DNA from: Bacillota bacterium
GTDB taxonomy: Bacteria > Bacillota > Clostridia > Lachnospirales > Lachnospiraceae
Direction of reading: 5' to 3'
DNA: 19,158 nucleotides
Assembly (NCBI GenBank): GCA_023415475.1
Contig: JAEZKL010000002.1
Coordinates: 1-19,158 of the forward strand
In this document: in pieces, positions 1-7,850 of the stretch
How positions within the stretch are numbered: position 1 is the first letter of the stretch
Layout: each line of letters starts with the position of its first letter
Notes under the pieces: generated by a model
What the model was told of the DNA's origin: nothing
What the model saw: the letters and a program-made list of their open reading frames with translations, nothing else
Database searches by the model: none
Position numbers and translations under genes: made by a program

Positions 1-1
1 T

Positions 2-19
2 GAATTAATTGAGGAATAA
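2..19 (+). CDS. Possible last codons of an upstream gene
   Basis: Frame 2 reads five codons (E-L-I-E-E) and then TAA at 17-19, 21 bases before the next start and just ahead of its ribosome site. The other two frames stop within the first eight bases. This is the layout expected for the end of an operon neighbour, but five codons cannot identify a protein and could be chance. Confidence 0.3.
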   Translation, partial: ELIEE

Positions 20-40
20 GCAGTTAAGGAGGCATATAAC

Positions 41-2494
41 ATGGATTCTGGGGTTGGACTGATACAACCGGATAAGACCGATAATACCGGTAATACCGAT
101 CATACAAATTACGAATTTTTTAACGGATTCGGAGGCTTTGTTGAGGATGGAAGAGAATACGAGATCCTGCTAGACGGAAATAATAAACCACCGGCTCCCT
201 GGATTAATGTGATAGCAAATAAACAGTTTGGCTTCACTATCTCGGAGTCGGGTTCCGGGTTTACCTTTGCAGGGAACAGCAGAGAGAATAAGCTTACTAC
301 CTGGAGTAATGATCCGGTGATCGACCGGCCGTCTGAGGTTATCTACCTGTTTGATGAGGTCACAGGTGAGATGATGACACCGGTATCGCTTGGGCGATGC
401 GATCGGGGTACCTACCGCGTAAGACATGGTATCGGTTATACAAAGTTTTTACATGAGGAGATGGAGGTTGCACAAGAGCTGATCGTCTTTGTTCCGGTGG
501 ATGAGCCAATCAAGCTTTGGGAACTGAAGCTTACGAATAAATCAAGCAAGGTGAAGTATCTCAGCTTAACCTATTATGTGGAGTGGGTATTAGGCACACA
601 GCGGGAGCATACCAATCCCTACATCTTAACATCCTATAATAATGAACATGAGTATTTGACGGCAAAGAATATCTATGCCATAAATTTTCAGAATCAATAT
701 GCCTTCCTCTTCTCCAGTGAGATGATTAAAAGGTATACCGGCGACCGGCAGGAATTTCTGGGACCTCGAGGTTCGGTCTACAATCCCCAGGGGGTGGATA
801 GTATACTATCCAATCATACCGGTGTGTGCTACGACTCCTGCGGTGCCATTCAGATATCGGTGGCAATTGCCCCGGGTGAAGAGAAGACGGTATTATTTGC
901 GCTGGGACAAAGCGAGGATAAGGAGGAGATTCAAACTCTGCGTCATAAATATAAGGATATTAATAAGGTGAGTGAGGCATTGGAGCAGGTCAAAGCGTAT
1001 TGGGACAGTATCCTTGGAGCAATCCGGGTTAAGACCTCGGATAAGGCGATTGACTATCTGGTTAACGGCTGGCTGCTGTATCAGACGATATCCTGCCGAA
1101 TTAATGCCAGAGCAGCTTTCTATCAGTGTGGCGGTGCTTATGGCTATCGGGATCAGCTTCAGGATACCCTGTCTCTTCAATTCACTACACCCGATGCCTT
1201 ACGGAAGCAAATTATGATTGCCTGCAGCAGGCAATTTGAGGAGGGAGATGTTCAGCACTGGTGGCACCCGCCAATGGGTGTCGGAGTACGTACGAGGATT
1301 ACGGATGATCTTCTCTGGTTACCCTATGCAACCGCAGCGTATATTCGTAACACCGGTGATTATTCCATCCTGAAGGAGGAGGTCCCCTATATCAAAGGAC
1401 CGGTGCTGGAGGAGGATCAGCATGATGTCATGTTCACTCCGGAAATATCGGAAATGATAGGAAGTGTATATGAACACAGTAAGAAGACTATTCTTCATAC
1501 TGAGTACGGCATTCACGGCCTCCCTCTCATGGGTGGTGGTGACTGGAATGACGGAATGAATGAAGTAGGTAAAGATGGTTTGGGAGAAAGCGTCTGGCTT
1601 GCCTGGTTTCTATATACGCTTCTCGGAGATTTTGTCCCTCTATGTGATTATGAGGGTGATCAGGAATTTGCAAGAGAGTTGGAGAAGAAGAGAGAAGAGC
1701 TGATTAAGAATATAGAGGAGTATACCTGGGATGGTGGTTGGTATCTGCGTGCCTTTTATGATGATGGAAGTAAGCTTGGATCGAAAGAAAATGATGAGTG
1801 CAGAATTGATTCCATAAGCCAGTCCTGGAGTGTAATCTCAGGAGGAGCAAGAAAGGAAAGAGCCAGGACGGCTATGCAGTCAGCCTGGCGTTATCTGGTA
1901 CGTGAGGAGGACTCCATATCATTGCTTTTAATGCCACCCTTTAATAAAACGGATAAAAATCCCGGTTATATTAAGAATTATTATCCCGGTATCCGCGAAA
2001 ATGGCGGTCAATATACTCATGCCGCGGTCTGGTTAGCCATCGCTACGGCAATGCTTGGTGAATATAATATGGCTCACACCTTATTCACCATGTTGAATCC
2101 AATTCATATTACGAAGAATAAAAGAGATGCCTTGACCTATGAGAAGGAGCCCTATGTTATGATTGCAGATATCTCCTTGAGTCCGCCATACACGGGAAGA
2201 GGCGGCTGGAGCTGGTATACCGGTTCGGCAGGCTGGATGTATCAGGGCTTGGTCTGCTGGTTCTTGGGAATTCGCAAGGAAGGGAAGGAATTGATTGTAG
2301 ATCCTGCAACCCCGGCAAGCTTTGGTGTCTTTTCCGTGCAATATCGATATGGTACTTCGCTCTATGATATTAGTATCGAAAGCCGCAGTAGAGGTGTACT
2401 AAAGACGGCGGAAGTGACCGTCGATGGTATGAAGCTTTCGGGGTATCGTGTTCCGCTCAAGGATGATGGTCAACGTCATACGGTAATTATATAA
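41..2494 (+). CDS. GH94 family glycoside phosphorylase, beta-1,2-oligoglucan type
   Basis: An 817-residue cytoplasmic enzyme with no signal peptide. GH94 enzymes cleave a beta-glucoside with phosphate, releasing a sugar 1-phosphate. The N-terminal beta-sandwich begins with FFNGFGG (about residues 27-33). The (alpha/alpha)6 domain carries GGGDWNDGMN, whose DWND (501-504) contains the family's general-acid Asp. ENGGQYTHAAVW (His660) and YTGS (726-729) match the phosphate-site region. The FNGFGG..DGREY, QYTH and EPYVMIADI motifs resemble the C-terminal GH94 part of cyclic beta-1,2-glucan synthases and 1,2-beta-oligoglucan phosphorylases more than cellobiose phosphorylases. From memory, characterised 1,2-beta-oligoglucan phosphorylases are near 1100 residues, so this one lacks their N-terminal extension. 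AGGAGG lies 7 bases before the ATG, so the start is firm. Family is certain; the substrate is inferred. Confidence 0.85.
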   Translation: MDSGVGLIQPDKTDNTGNTDHTNYEFFNGFGGFVEDGREYEILLDGNNKPPAPWINVIANKQFGFTISESGSGFTFAGNSRENKLTTWSNDPVIDRPSEVIYLFDEVTGEMMTPVSLGRCDRGTYRVRHGIGYTKFLHEEMEVAQELIVFVPVDEPIKLWELKLTNKSSKVKYLSLTYYVEWVLGTQREHTNPYILTSYNNEHEYLTAKNIYAINFQNQYAFLFSSEMIKRYTGDRQEFLGPRGSVYNPQGVDSILSNHTGVCYDSCGAIQISVAIAPGEEKTVLFALGQSEDKEEIQTLRHKYKDINKVSEALEQVKAYWDSILGAIRVKTSDKAIDYLVNGWLLYQTISCRINARAAFYQCGGAYGYRDQLQDTLSLQFTTPDALRKQIMIACSRQFEEGDVQHWWHPPMGVGVRTRITDDLLWLPYATAAYIRNTGDYSILKEEVPYIKGPVLEEDQHDVMFTPEISEMIGSVYEHSKKTILHTEYGIHGLPLMGGGDWNDGMNEVGKDGLGESVWLAWFLYTLLGDFVPLCDYEGDQEFARELEKKREELIKNIEEYTWDGGWYLRAFYDDGSKLGSKENDECRIDSISQSWSVISGGARKERARTAMQSAWRYLVREEDSISLLLMPPFNKTDKNPGYIKNYYPGIRENGGQYTHAAVWLAIATAMLGEYNMAHTLFTMLNPIHITKNKRDALTYEKEPYVMIADISLSPPYTGRGGWSWYTGSAGWMYQGLVCWFLGIRKEGKELIVDPATPASFGVFSVQYRYGTSLYDISIESRSRGVLKTAEVTVDGMKLSGYRVPLKDDGQRHTVII

Positions 2495-2601
2495 AAATAC
2501 CAGAGTTGCTGTCTTGATGTATATTCTTACCTTAATGTATAAGCAGCCAAGCTACAAATTATAGTCATTTATTATAACCAAATATGTCGCTTATTGGATT
2601 G

Positions 2602-2656
2602 TCCTCCTCCATTATCTTAAGTACACTTAACAAGTACTTTTTAAAATGGAGGAGGA
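2602..2656 (+). promoter_or_regulatory. Hairpin hiding a ribosome binding site
   Basis: TCCTCCTCCATT (2602-2613) is perfectly complementary to AATGGAGGAGGA (2645-2656), which contains the GGAGGAGG ribosome site of the small gene starting at 2664. Inside it a second stem pairs AAGTAC (2619-2624) with GTACTT (2634-2639). If transcribed, the ribosome site would be shut in a long stem. It could also act as a weak terminator, since a short T-rich run follows, but it lies over 100 bases from the GH94 stop. Confidence 0.6.
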
Positions 2657-2663
2657 TATTTTT

Positions 2664-2901
2664 ATGGTTAAAAATAAGTTATTATCATTAGTACTAATGA
2701 TAGTTCATAGTTCTGGTATTTATGTCATTGCTTCAGCTATCGGGTGGAGCAAAGCGCGTATCTGCGGAGGAGAGCTTGCCGGTGATTCCTGCTAATGGCA
2801 AATATGAGGCGGAAAGTCATCAATCAGTAGCAGATTCGAATGCAACCGGGACGACAGGTTTATCCTTTGCCGTTTATCTATACAGAGACTACGAAATATG
2901 A
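2664..2901 (+). pseudogene. Frameshifted remnant of a small secreted protein
   Basis: A strong GGAGGAGG site precedes ATG 2664. The frame begins MVKNKLLSLVLMI, then loses sense and stops after 43 codons. Skipping one base near 2703 restores a coherent signal peptide in the next frame: hydrophobic FIVLVFMSLLQLS, then RVSA as a likely cleavage site, then a mature segment starting EESLPVIPANGKYEAES and ending at TGA 2899-2901. Only about 47 mature residues remain, so the gene seems both frameshifted and shortened. The YEAES stretch recalls the start of some carbohydrate-binding modules, but that is too little for a family call. It sits between two sugar phosphorylase genes. A sequencing error at 2703 is an alternative for the frameshift. 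Confidence 0.55.
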
Positions 2902-3065
2902 ATATGAAATAAAAACAGCTAAATAAAGTAGATAATTTTAATAAAAGCTGATACAATAATTCCGATTAATGAAAAGCAGATAAGTAGAAATAAGCTTATT
3001 TGAGAAATTATATCAAATCCATTACTAAAAACAGAGAAGAAAAGTAAAGAATAGGAGATTTAATC

Positions 3066-4070
3066 ATGGCTAAAATGCATCCAATACTTAAATCAAGCAA
3101 TGTAATCACCCGCTATAACGGAGGGGAACCGGTACTTAGTGCGAAGGACATTCCCTATAAAGCAGATTGTATCTTCAATGCAGGTGTGGTTAAATACAAA
3201 GGGAAATACATTATGGCATTTCGTAACGATTATGATTATAACGGAAAAGGTTCCTTCGGCGGATGCTTGATCGGCCTCGCCTTTAGTGAGGACGGGACCT
3301 CCTGGAAGGTTCAGGAGAAGCCCTTTTTAACAGTGGCGGATATTGGAGATCCTGATGTTACGAAGGTTTATGATCCACGCCTTACTATTATCGAGGATAA
3401 ATGTTATCTGTGCTTTGCGGTAGATACCAAACATGGACTACGCGGTGGTATTGGTGTTACAGAGGATCTTAAGACAGTAACAGTTCTGTCGCTTACCGCA
3501 CCTGATAATCGTAATATGGTTTTATTTCCGGAGAGGATTGGCGGAAGATATGTACGTCTGGAGCGTCCTTTCCCGGTATATTCCCGAGGGGGAGTGGATC
3601 GTTTTGATACCTGGATGTCTTATTCCTATGATCTAAAATACTGGGGGGATACAAAGCTCCTCTTAGCCGTTGAGGATGTCCCCTTTTCGAATGATAAGAT
3701 TGGACCGGGTGCACCTCCTGTGAAGACGGAGCATGGCTGGCTTACTCTGTTCCATTCCGTAGACATTGATCGCACTCGCGGCAAGAACGGATGGGAGGAC
3801 CGCTGGCAGAAGCGTTATTGTGCGGGTATCATGCTCCTTGATCTGGAGGATCCCTCTAAGATTATCGGAATGTCCAAGGAACCCTTGATCGCACCGGAGA
3901 CAGAGTATGAGACCGAAGGTGGTTTCCGAACGAATGTAATCTTTCCGGGAGGAATGATTCTGGAGGAGGATGGCGAGGTTAAGATCTATTATGGAGCATC
4001 TGATACCGTTGAATGTATGGCGACTGCCAGGGTAGAAGATCTGATTGCCTTATGTAAGCCTTTGTCTTAA
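3066..4070 (+). CDS. GH130 family beta-mannoside phosphorylase
   Basis: A 334-residue cytoplasmic five-bladed beta-propeller enzyme. GH130 members phosphorolyse beta-mannosides to mannose 1-phosphate. Supporting motifs are FNAGVVKYKGKYIMAFRND (about 38-56), VYDPRLT with Asp103 as the candidate general acid, KIGPGAPPVKTEHGWLTLFH, and the C-terminal PGGMILEEDGEVKIYYGASD. The length suits the roughly 330-residue members (mannooligosaccharide phosphorylase-like) better than the longer mannosylglucose phosphorylases, but the subfamily and linkage cannot be fixed by eye. An AGGAG site precedes the ATG. It lies 0.57 kb after the GH94 gene, which suggests both handle imported beta-linked oligosaccharides by phosphorolysis. 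A strong terminator closes the unit at 4190-4233. Confidence 0.85.
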   Translation: MAKMHPILKSSNVITRYNGGEPVLSAKDIPYKADCIFNAGVVKYKGKYIMAFRNDYDYNGKGSFGGCLIGLAFSEDGTSWKVQEKPFLTVADIGDPDVTKVYDPRLTIIEDKCYLCFAVDTKHGLRGGIGVTEDLKTVTVLSLTAPDNRNMVLFPERIGGRYVRLERPFPVYSRGGVDRFDTWMSYSYDLKYWGDTKLLLAVEDVPFSNDKIGPGAPPVKTEHGWLTLFHSVDIDRTRGKNGWEDRWQKRYCAGIMLLDLEDPSKIIGMSKEPLIAPETEYETEGGFRTNVIFPGGMILEEDGEVKIYYGASDTVECMATARVEDLIALCKPLS

Positions 4071-4189
4071 AAGTAAATCAAGTTCTACAAATCGCAGCCC
4101 TGGCTTAAGGAAGGATGCACTAAGACCCGAGCATCAATTAACCCCCCGGTTCCGTATTAACACGGAATACGAGGCACTTGTCATGAATC

Positions 4190-4233
4190 AAAAACGATAG
4201 AAAGATCGGCAAGCGTTCTCTCTATCGTTTTTG
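4190..4233 (+). terminator. Terminator after the GH130 gene, inside a dispersed repeat
   Basis: AAAAACGATAG (4190-4200) pairs perfectly with CTATCGTTTTT (4222-4232), and the stem ends in a T run. The loop side carries ATAGAAAGATCGGCAAGC, the core shared with repeat copies at 6284 and 7859, so the terminator appears to be made from a repeat unit. The stem is A/T-rich at the base, so it may work in both directions. Confidence 0.75.
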
Positions 4234-4388
4234 TTATGTATGCTTCAATAATTGCAGAAGGTGCATTGTTCAATTGCTTTTATTTTCATAAGCAATACTC
4301 CCGGGTTAATATTAGTCCTGTGATTAACATATGATAGTACTAAATACATTTACATTATATCATGAACATATCATATATGGAGCTGTTG

Positions 4389-4417
4389 TTGAAAAATGGA
4401 ATCTAATGTGATAAACT
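4389..4417 (+). promoter_or_regulatory. Candidate sigma-A promoter for the membrane-protein genes
   Basis: TTGAAA (4389-4394), a 17-base spacer and TAAACT (4412-4417). It lies 50 bases before the start at 4468, after the terminator of the preceding unit. The -10 is only a fair match. Confidence 0.45.
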
Positions 4418-4467
4418 AAATAAAATGTCGATTCATTCAATCGAAAGTCATATCAGGGGGGAAAACA

Positions 4468-5298
4468 ATGATTAAAAAGACCTTACAACTAATTAAGCAA
4501 AATCCGATTATTATCTTGTGTTATGCAGCCTATCAGGCAATCAACACTCTGATCTTACTGTTCCTTTATCCAAAGAGCTTTGGTGTAGACACTTATACGA
4601 AGGATGGAGTATTCGATTAATCCTTATATATGGTTACAATGAGAAATATGCTCATTGCTTTATTACTGATGTTCATCTTTAGTCTGTTTTTTATCTCTGG
4701 CTATAGTAATATGATAAGAGAGGCGGTGTTCTCAGGAAAGACGAAGCTGTTATTCTTTTTAAACGGAATTAAGCATTTCTTCGGAAGAGTGCTTTTAAGT
4801 GTATTGTTAATGGCAGCTATCCTAATGGTAGGATCTGTTCTGCTGGGATTGTTGTCGATTCCACTCACAATTCTGGTTACTGCAAACGGTTTCGGCTCTT
4901 TATATGCTATGACACTGATTATTATGCTGGTCACACTAATCCTAGTCATGATTCCGATGCCTTTCTTAGTACTTTGGCTACCGGCGCTGTTCCTTGAGGA
5001 TACAGGAGTTATTCGAAGTCTGAGGTTAGGAGCAAAGGCGGGTACTAAAAACTACTGGAAACTATTCCTTGTGACATTATTAATTATCTTACCTCCGGCT
5101 GTCTATTCTATCCTGAATTATAATGTAATAATGAAAGGATCCTTGTATTCCGTTGAATACTGTATCATGCTGGGGGCAATGGTTATCTTATCGTTAATTT
5201 ATAATATCTATACTTTTGTGCTTTATCATGAATATAGGATCGGACTTATCACGATCCAACGGCAGCAGGATGGAAACATTAATCCTGGATTAGAATAA
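4468..5298 (+). pseudogene. Multi-pass membrane protein gene broken by an in-frame TAA
   Basis: A strong AGGGGGG site precedes ATG 4468. The frame runs 50 codons (MIKKTLQLIKQNPIIILCYA..., ending GVFD) to TAA at 4618-4620 and then continues open in the same frame to TAA 5296-5298. Read through, it would give a 276-residue membrane protein with about six hydrophobic segments, of the general type that starts with a KLIKKNPI-like amphipathic segment and a first membrane helix. No family is named with confidence; it loosely resembles DUF975 and glycerophosphodiesterase-associated membrane domains. The stop removes all but the first helix. The next in-frame ATG (4630) has no ribosome site. A sequencing error at 4618 would restore the gene. 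Confidence 0.7.
4630..5298 (+). CDS. Downstream fragment of the interrupted membrane protein
   Basis: This is the open part after the TAA at 4618, 222 residues from ATG 4630. It has about five membrane segments (roughly residues 5-25, 53-78, 93-122, 143-160 and 180-200) and a conserved-looking cytoplasmic stretch LEDTGVIRSLRLGAKAGTKNYWK between the third and fourth. No Shine-Dalgarno sequence precedes this ATG, so translation would depend on reinitiation after the upstream 50-codon frame, whose stop is 9 bases away. It lies directly before the DUF975 gene, which suggests related membrane roles. I would treat it as part of the pseudogene unless expression is shown. Confidence 0.45.
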   Translation: MVTMRNMLIALLLMFIFSLFFISGYSNMIREAVFSGKTKLLFFLNGIKHFFGRVLLSVLLMAAILMVGSVLLGLLSIPLTILVTANGFGSLYAMTLIIMLVTLILVMIPMPFLVLWLPALFLEDTGVIRSLRLGAKAGTKNYWKLFLVTLLIILPPAVYSILNYNVIMKGSLYSVEYCIMLGAMVILSLIYNIYTFVLYHEYRIGLITIQRQQDGNINPGLE

Positions 5299-5318
5299 TT
5301 AAAAAAGGGGTTATCATA

Positions 5319-5356
5319 TTGAAATCTACAGCAAGATAGTGATATTATGTTGCTGT
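5319..5356 (+). promoter_or_regulatory. Candidate promoter and dyad before the DUF975 gene
   Basis: TTGAAA (5319-5324) and TATTAT (5343-5348) are spaced by 18 bases. An inverted repeat, ACAGCAA (5328-5334) with TTGCTGT (5350-5356), straddles the -10 and could be a repressor site or a hairpin. A GGGAGGT ribosome site follows before ATG 5401. Confidence 0.4.
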
Positions 5357-5400
5357 TTGATAAAGTATATTAATTAACGTATAAATGGGAGGTAGTTAAA

Positions 5401-6129
5401 ATGTTGTATGCAGAGGACTTTCGTAGAATTGCACGCGAAGCACTCCGTGGAAAGTGGGCTCTTGCAGTAGGAACAGGCTTTGTGGCAGCACTGTTAGGCG
5501 CAGGTAGTGTCGGAGGAAGCAGCGGCGGAGGCGGCGGCAATAGCAATAATAACGGTAGCTATAATGATATAGGAGATATGTTATATACCGGCTGGGGTAG
5601 GGCGATCATATTCGGTTTTCTCGGTGTAATGTCGATTATTTTATTATGGGGGCTTGTCACCTTCATAATCGGTGGAGTGATTGAACTCGGATATTGCCGT
5701 TTCAATAAGAACCTGATTAATGGTACTAATCCGCAATTTTCTGATTTGTTTTCACAGTTTAATATGTTTGGTAAGGCATTTGGTTTGCGCATTGTTACAT
5801 CAATATTCATATTTCTGTGGACCTTACTGTTGATTATTCCTGGTATTGTAGCTTCATATCGATATTCAATGGCATTTTATATTATGAATGATAATCCTTC
5901 GATTGACATTATGGAAGCAATCAGACAATCCAAGGCTTTGATGCAGGGCAATAAGGGACGTCTCTTCTGTCTTCACTTAAGCTTTATTGGATGGGCACTG
6001 CTTAGTATTTTATCCTGCGGAATTGGTTTCCTGTGGTTGGCACCCTATATCAGCGCATCCGAAGCGGCCTTCTATCTGGAGGTATCCGGACAGAGGATGA
6101 ACGGCGGGGTACAGAACGTAGTATACTAA
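5401..6129 (+). CDS. DUF975 family integral membrane protein
   Basis: A 242-residue membrane protein of unknown function. It starts with the family's typical MLYAEDFRRIAREALRGKW and has membrane segments at about residues 19-35, 70-97, 137-158 and 195-218. The conserved ELGYCRFNKNLINGTNPQFSDLF and the SYRYSMAFYIMNDNPSIDIMEAIRQSK stretch (about 155-185) are hallmarks of the family. A low-complexity Gly/Ser/Asn run (about 37-58) sits between the first two membrane segments. GGGAGGT precedes the ATG. It follows the broken membrane-protein gene by about 100 bases and has its own candidate promoter. The role is unknown; membrane location is well supported. Confidence 0.85.
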   Translation: MLYAEDFRRIAREALRGKWALAVGTGFVAALLGAGSVGGSSGGGGGNSNNNGSYNDIGDMLYTGWGRAIIFGFLGVMSIILLWGLVTFIIGGVIELGYCRFNKNLINGTNPQFSDLFSQFNMFGKAFGLRIVTSIFIFLWTLLLIIPGIVASYRYSMAFYIMNDNPSIDIMEAIRQSKALMQGNKGRLFCLHLSFIGWALLSILSCGIGFLWLAPYISASEAAFYLEVSGQRMNGGVQNVVY

Positions 6130-6241
6130 CATTTTAGATGAAATATTCAACCTTGCTTTTGCCAGATGACTATGCTAAACTTATGAATAATTAATAAGAT
6201 ATAAAGTTTTAAATTGCACATTGGAGAAATAATGATAATAT

Positions 6242-6273
6242 GGGGGCGACCTTGAAGTAAGGTAGTCCCCTTT
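6242..6273 (+). terminator. Probable terminator after the DUF975 gene
   Basis: A stem pairs GGGG...ACCTT with AAGGT...CCCC around a short loop, with a small internal mismatch (CG against AGT), then TTT. It lies 112 bases after the stop. The weak T run lowers confidence. Confidence 0.5.
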
Positions 6274-6279
6274 GTATTC

Positions 6280-6430
6280 ATGGCAATAGAAAGTCGGCGG
6301 AGCGTGCATTCTATTGTTTGCGTTTATGCAAATGCGAACAATGTGAACAAACGTGGTTTGTTCACATCCTGCAAGCTTGCTTGCACATATGCGAGTGCGC
6401 ACTCGAACCATGCTGCGGGATTGCGCGTTG
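6280..6430. repeat. Cluster of four inverted repeats upstream of the MATE gene
   Basis: The cluster begins with CAATAGAA (6284-6291) pairing with TTCTATTG (6309-6316) around the repeat core AAAGTCGGCGGAGC. Next is a perfect 12-bp stem with a 3-base loop, ATGTGAACAAAC (6341-6352) with GTTTGTTCACAT (6356-6367). Then come a GCAAGC/GCTTGC element (about 6371-6384) and the palindrome CGAGTGCGCACTCG (6392-6405) followed by AACC. The last resembles 17409-17427 in 16 of 19 positions. A 69-codon frame through this block is repeat sequence, not a gene. Confidence 0.65.
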
Positions 6431-6467
6431 TTTCTTCTAATGAATATGAATACATAGAGGCGATGGC

Positions 6468-7793
6468 ATGTTTTCTAAAAAAGATTTAATGAAGTTGATT
6501 ATTCCGTTAATCATTGAGCAGCTGCTGGCGGTTACCGTTGGAATGGCTGACAGTATGATGGTAGCTAGAGTAGGAGAAGCGGCAGTTTCCGGTGTATCGT
6601 TAGTGGATACGTTGAATGTTCTTCTGATCGGACTATTTGGTGCAATGGCAACCGGAGGTGCAGTTGTTTCTGCTCAGTATCTTGGCCAAAAGAACGAGAA
6701 TGCTGCATGTAAGGCAGGAGAACAGCTGTTGGTTGCAATTATTGCATTATCTTTGATATTAATGGCTGTTGCGCTGCTCTTCGGAAACTCTATCCTGACA
6801 CTTTTATTTGGCAATGTTAGCAGTGATGTTATGGTCAATGCTAAAACATATCTGTTTTATACCGCATTATCCTTTCCCTTCATAGCGGTATATAACGCCT
6901 GTGCAGCCTTGTTCCGTTCCATGGGTAATTCCAAGGTATCTATGACGATTGCTTTCATCATGAATCTGATTAACATTGTAGGAAATGCAATTTTAATTTT
7001 CGGATTTGACATGGGTGTTGCGGGAGCAGCCATAGCAACCTTAATCTCTAGGATATTTGCAGCGGCTACAATGTACATACTGCTAAAAAACAAAAAGCAC
7101 ATAATCCATCTCGAACCTTTGCGTACTTATCGAATTAATATGAATATGATAAAGAGAATTCTTCAGATTGGTATTCCCAATGGTCTTGAGAATAGCGCCT
7201 TTCAGATTGGAAAGATTTTAGTTCAGGGCATCGTTGCAGGTCTTGGTACCTCAGCAATTACTGCGAATGCTATAGCAGGTACGGTCGGCGGCTTAGGGGT
7301 TCTTCCAGGGTCTGCAATAGGTCTTGCTTTGATCACTGTGGTTGGACGATGTATCGGTGCACGTGAATTTGACGCTGTCAAACATTATACCTTCCGTCTG
7401 ATGCGATTGACATATATTTGTATGGCAATAGCCAATCTGATTCTGATTTTTAGCATTCCTGTGATTTTAAAGCTATATGGCTTAACAGAGCAGACAGCGA
7501 AGATTTCCAGCGAATTAATGATATATCATTGTATCCTGGCAACTCTGATCTGGCCCCTATCCTTTACATTACCAAATGCTCTTAGAGCGGCGAATGATGT
7601 TAAGTTCACGATGTGGATATCAATGATTTCCATGTGGGTATGGAGAATTGCCTTTAGCTATGTATTGGCGATTATGTTTGATTTAGGAGTATTGGGAGTA
7701 TGGATTGCTATGACGATTGACTGGTTATTCCGTTCTATATTCTTTGTAACAAGATTAAAGAAAGAAAAGTACCGGAGTCTTTCAATACTTTAA
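6468..7793 (+). CDS. MATE family multidrug/metabolite efflux transporter
   Basis: A 441-residue inner-membrane protein of typical MATE length with about twelve hydrophobic segments in two similar halves. These antiporters export cationic drugs or metabolites using a sodium or proton gradient. The N-terminal KLIIPLIIEQLLAVTVGMADSMMVARVGEAAVSGVSL and the following GGAVVSAQYLGQ (about 64-75) are characteristic. A matching QIGIPNGLENSAFQIGK begins the second half near residue 230. AGAGG lies 7 bases before the ATG; an overlapping ATG at 6463 is in another frame. No adjacent regulator gene suggests a substrate. A strong terminator follows at 7802-7850. Confidence 0.92.
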   Translation: MFSKKDLMKLIIPLIIEQLLAVTVGMADSMMVARVGEAAVSGVSLVDTLNVLLIGLFGAMATGGAVVSAQYLGQKNENAACKAGEQLLVAIIALSLILMAVALLFGNSILTLLFGNVSSDVMVNAKTYLFYTALSFPFIAVYNACAALFRSMGNSKVSMTIAFIMNLINIVGNAILIFGFDMGVAGAAIATLISRIFAAATMYILLKNKKHIIHLEPLRTYRINMNMIKRILQIGIPNGLENSAFQIGKILVQGIVAGLGTSAITANAIAGTVGGLGVLPGSAIGLALITVVGRCIGAREFDAVKHYTFRLMRLTYICMAIANLILIFSIPVILKLYGLTEQTAKISSELMIYHCILATLIWPLSFTLPNALRAANDVKFTMWISMISMWVWRIAFSYVLAIMFDLGVLGVWIAMTIDWLFRSIFFVTRLKKEKYRSLSIL

Positions 7794-7801
7794 TAAACTA
7801 T

Positions 7802-7850
7802 AAAAGAAAGCTGAGTAAGTACGATTTGTACTGATCTCGGCTTTCTTTTT
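7802..7850. terminator. Bidirectional terminator between MATE and the larE remnant
   Basis: AAAGAAAGCTGAG pairs with CTCGGCTTTCTTT (one G-U), and the apical stem AGTAC (7818-7822) pairs with GTACT (7828-7832). T runs on both strands let it end the rightward MATE transcript and the leftward larE transcript. Confidence 0.85.

Larger units (their letters stand above)
2495..3065. other. Spacer between the two phosphorylase genes
   Basis: A 571-base AT-rich gap. It contains the nested hairpin at 2602-2656 and the decayed secreted-protein gene at 2664-2901. The rest (2495-2600 and 2902-3065) shows no open frame, strong terminator or convincing promoter. AGGAG near 3054 serves the GH130 gene. Confidence 0.6.
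4071..4467. other. Spacer between the GH130 gene and the membrane-protein genes
   Basis: A 397-base gap. It holds a small hairpin (TTCCGT 4150-4155 with ACGGAA 4162-4167), the terminator at 4190-4233, a 7-bp stem ATTGCTT/AAGCAAT near 4273-4296, and the candidate promoter at 4389-4417. No open frame worth calling was seen. Confidence 0.6.
6130..6467. other. Spacer between the DUF975 and MATE genes
   Basis: A 338-base gap filled by the probable terminator (6242-6273) and the inverted-repeat cluster (6280-6430). The first 110 bases show nothing notable. No well-spaced promoter was found close to the MATE start. Confidence 0.6.

Noticed and set aside
6181..6411. 76-codon leftward frame
   Set aside because: It is the antisense of the terminator and repeat block, with no ribosome site or family features.
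6421..6450. TTGCGC-18-TATGAA as the MATE promoter
   Set aside because: The start point would fall on the ribosome site, leaving no leader.
6280..6489. 69-codon rightward frame
   Set aside because: It runs through the inverted-repeat cluster, has no ribosome site, and overlaps the MATE start in another frame.
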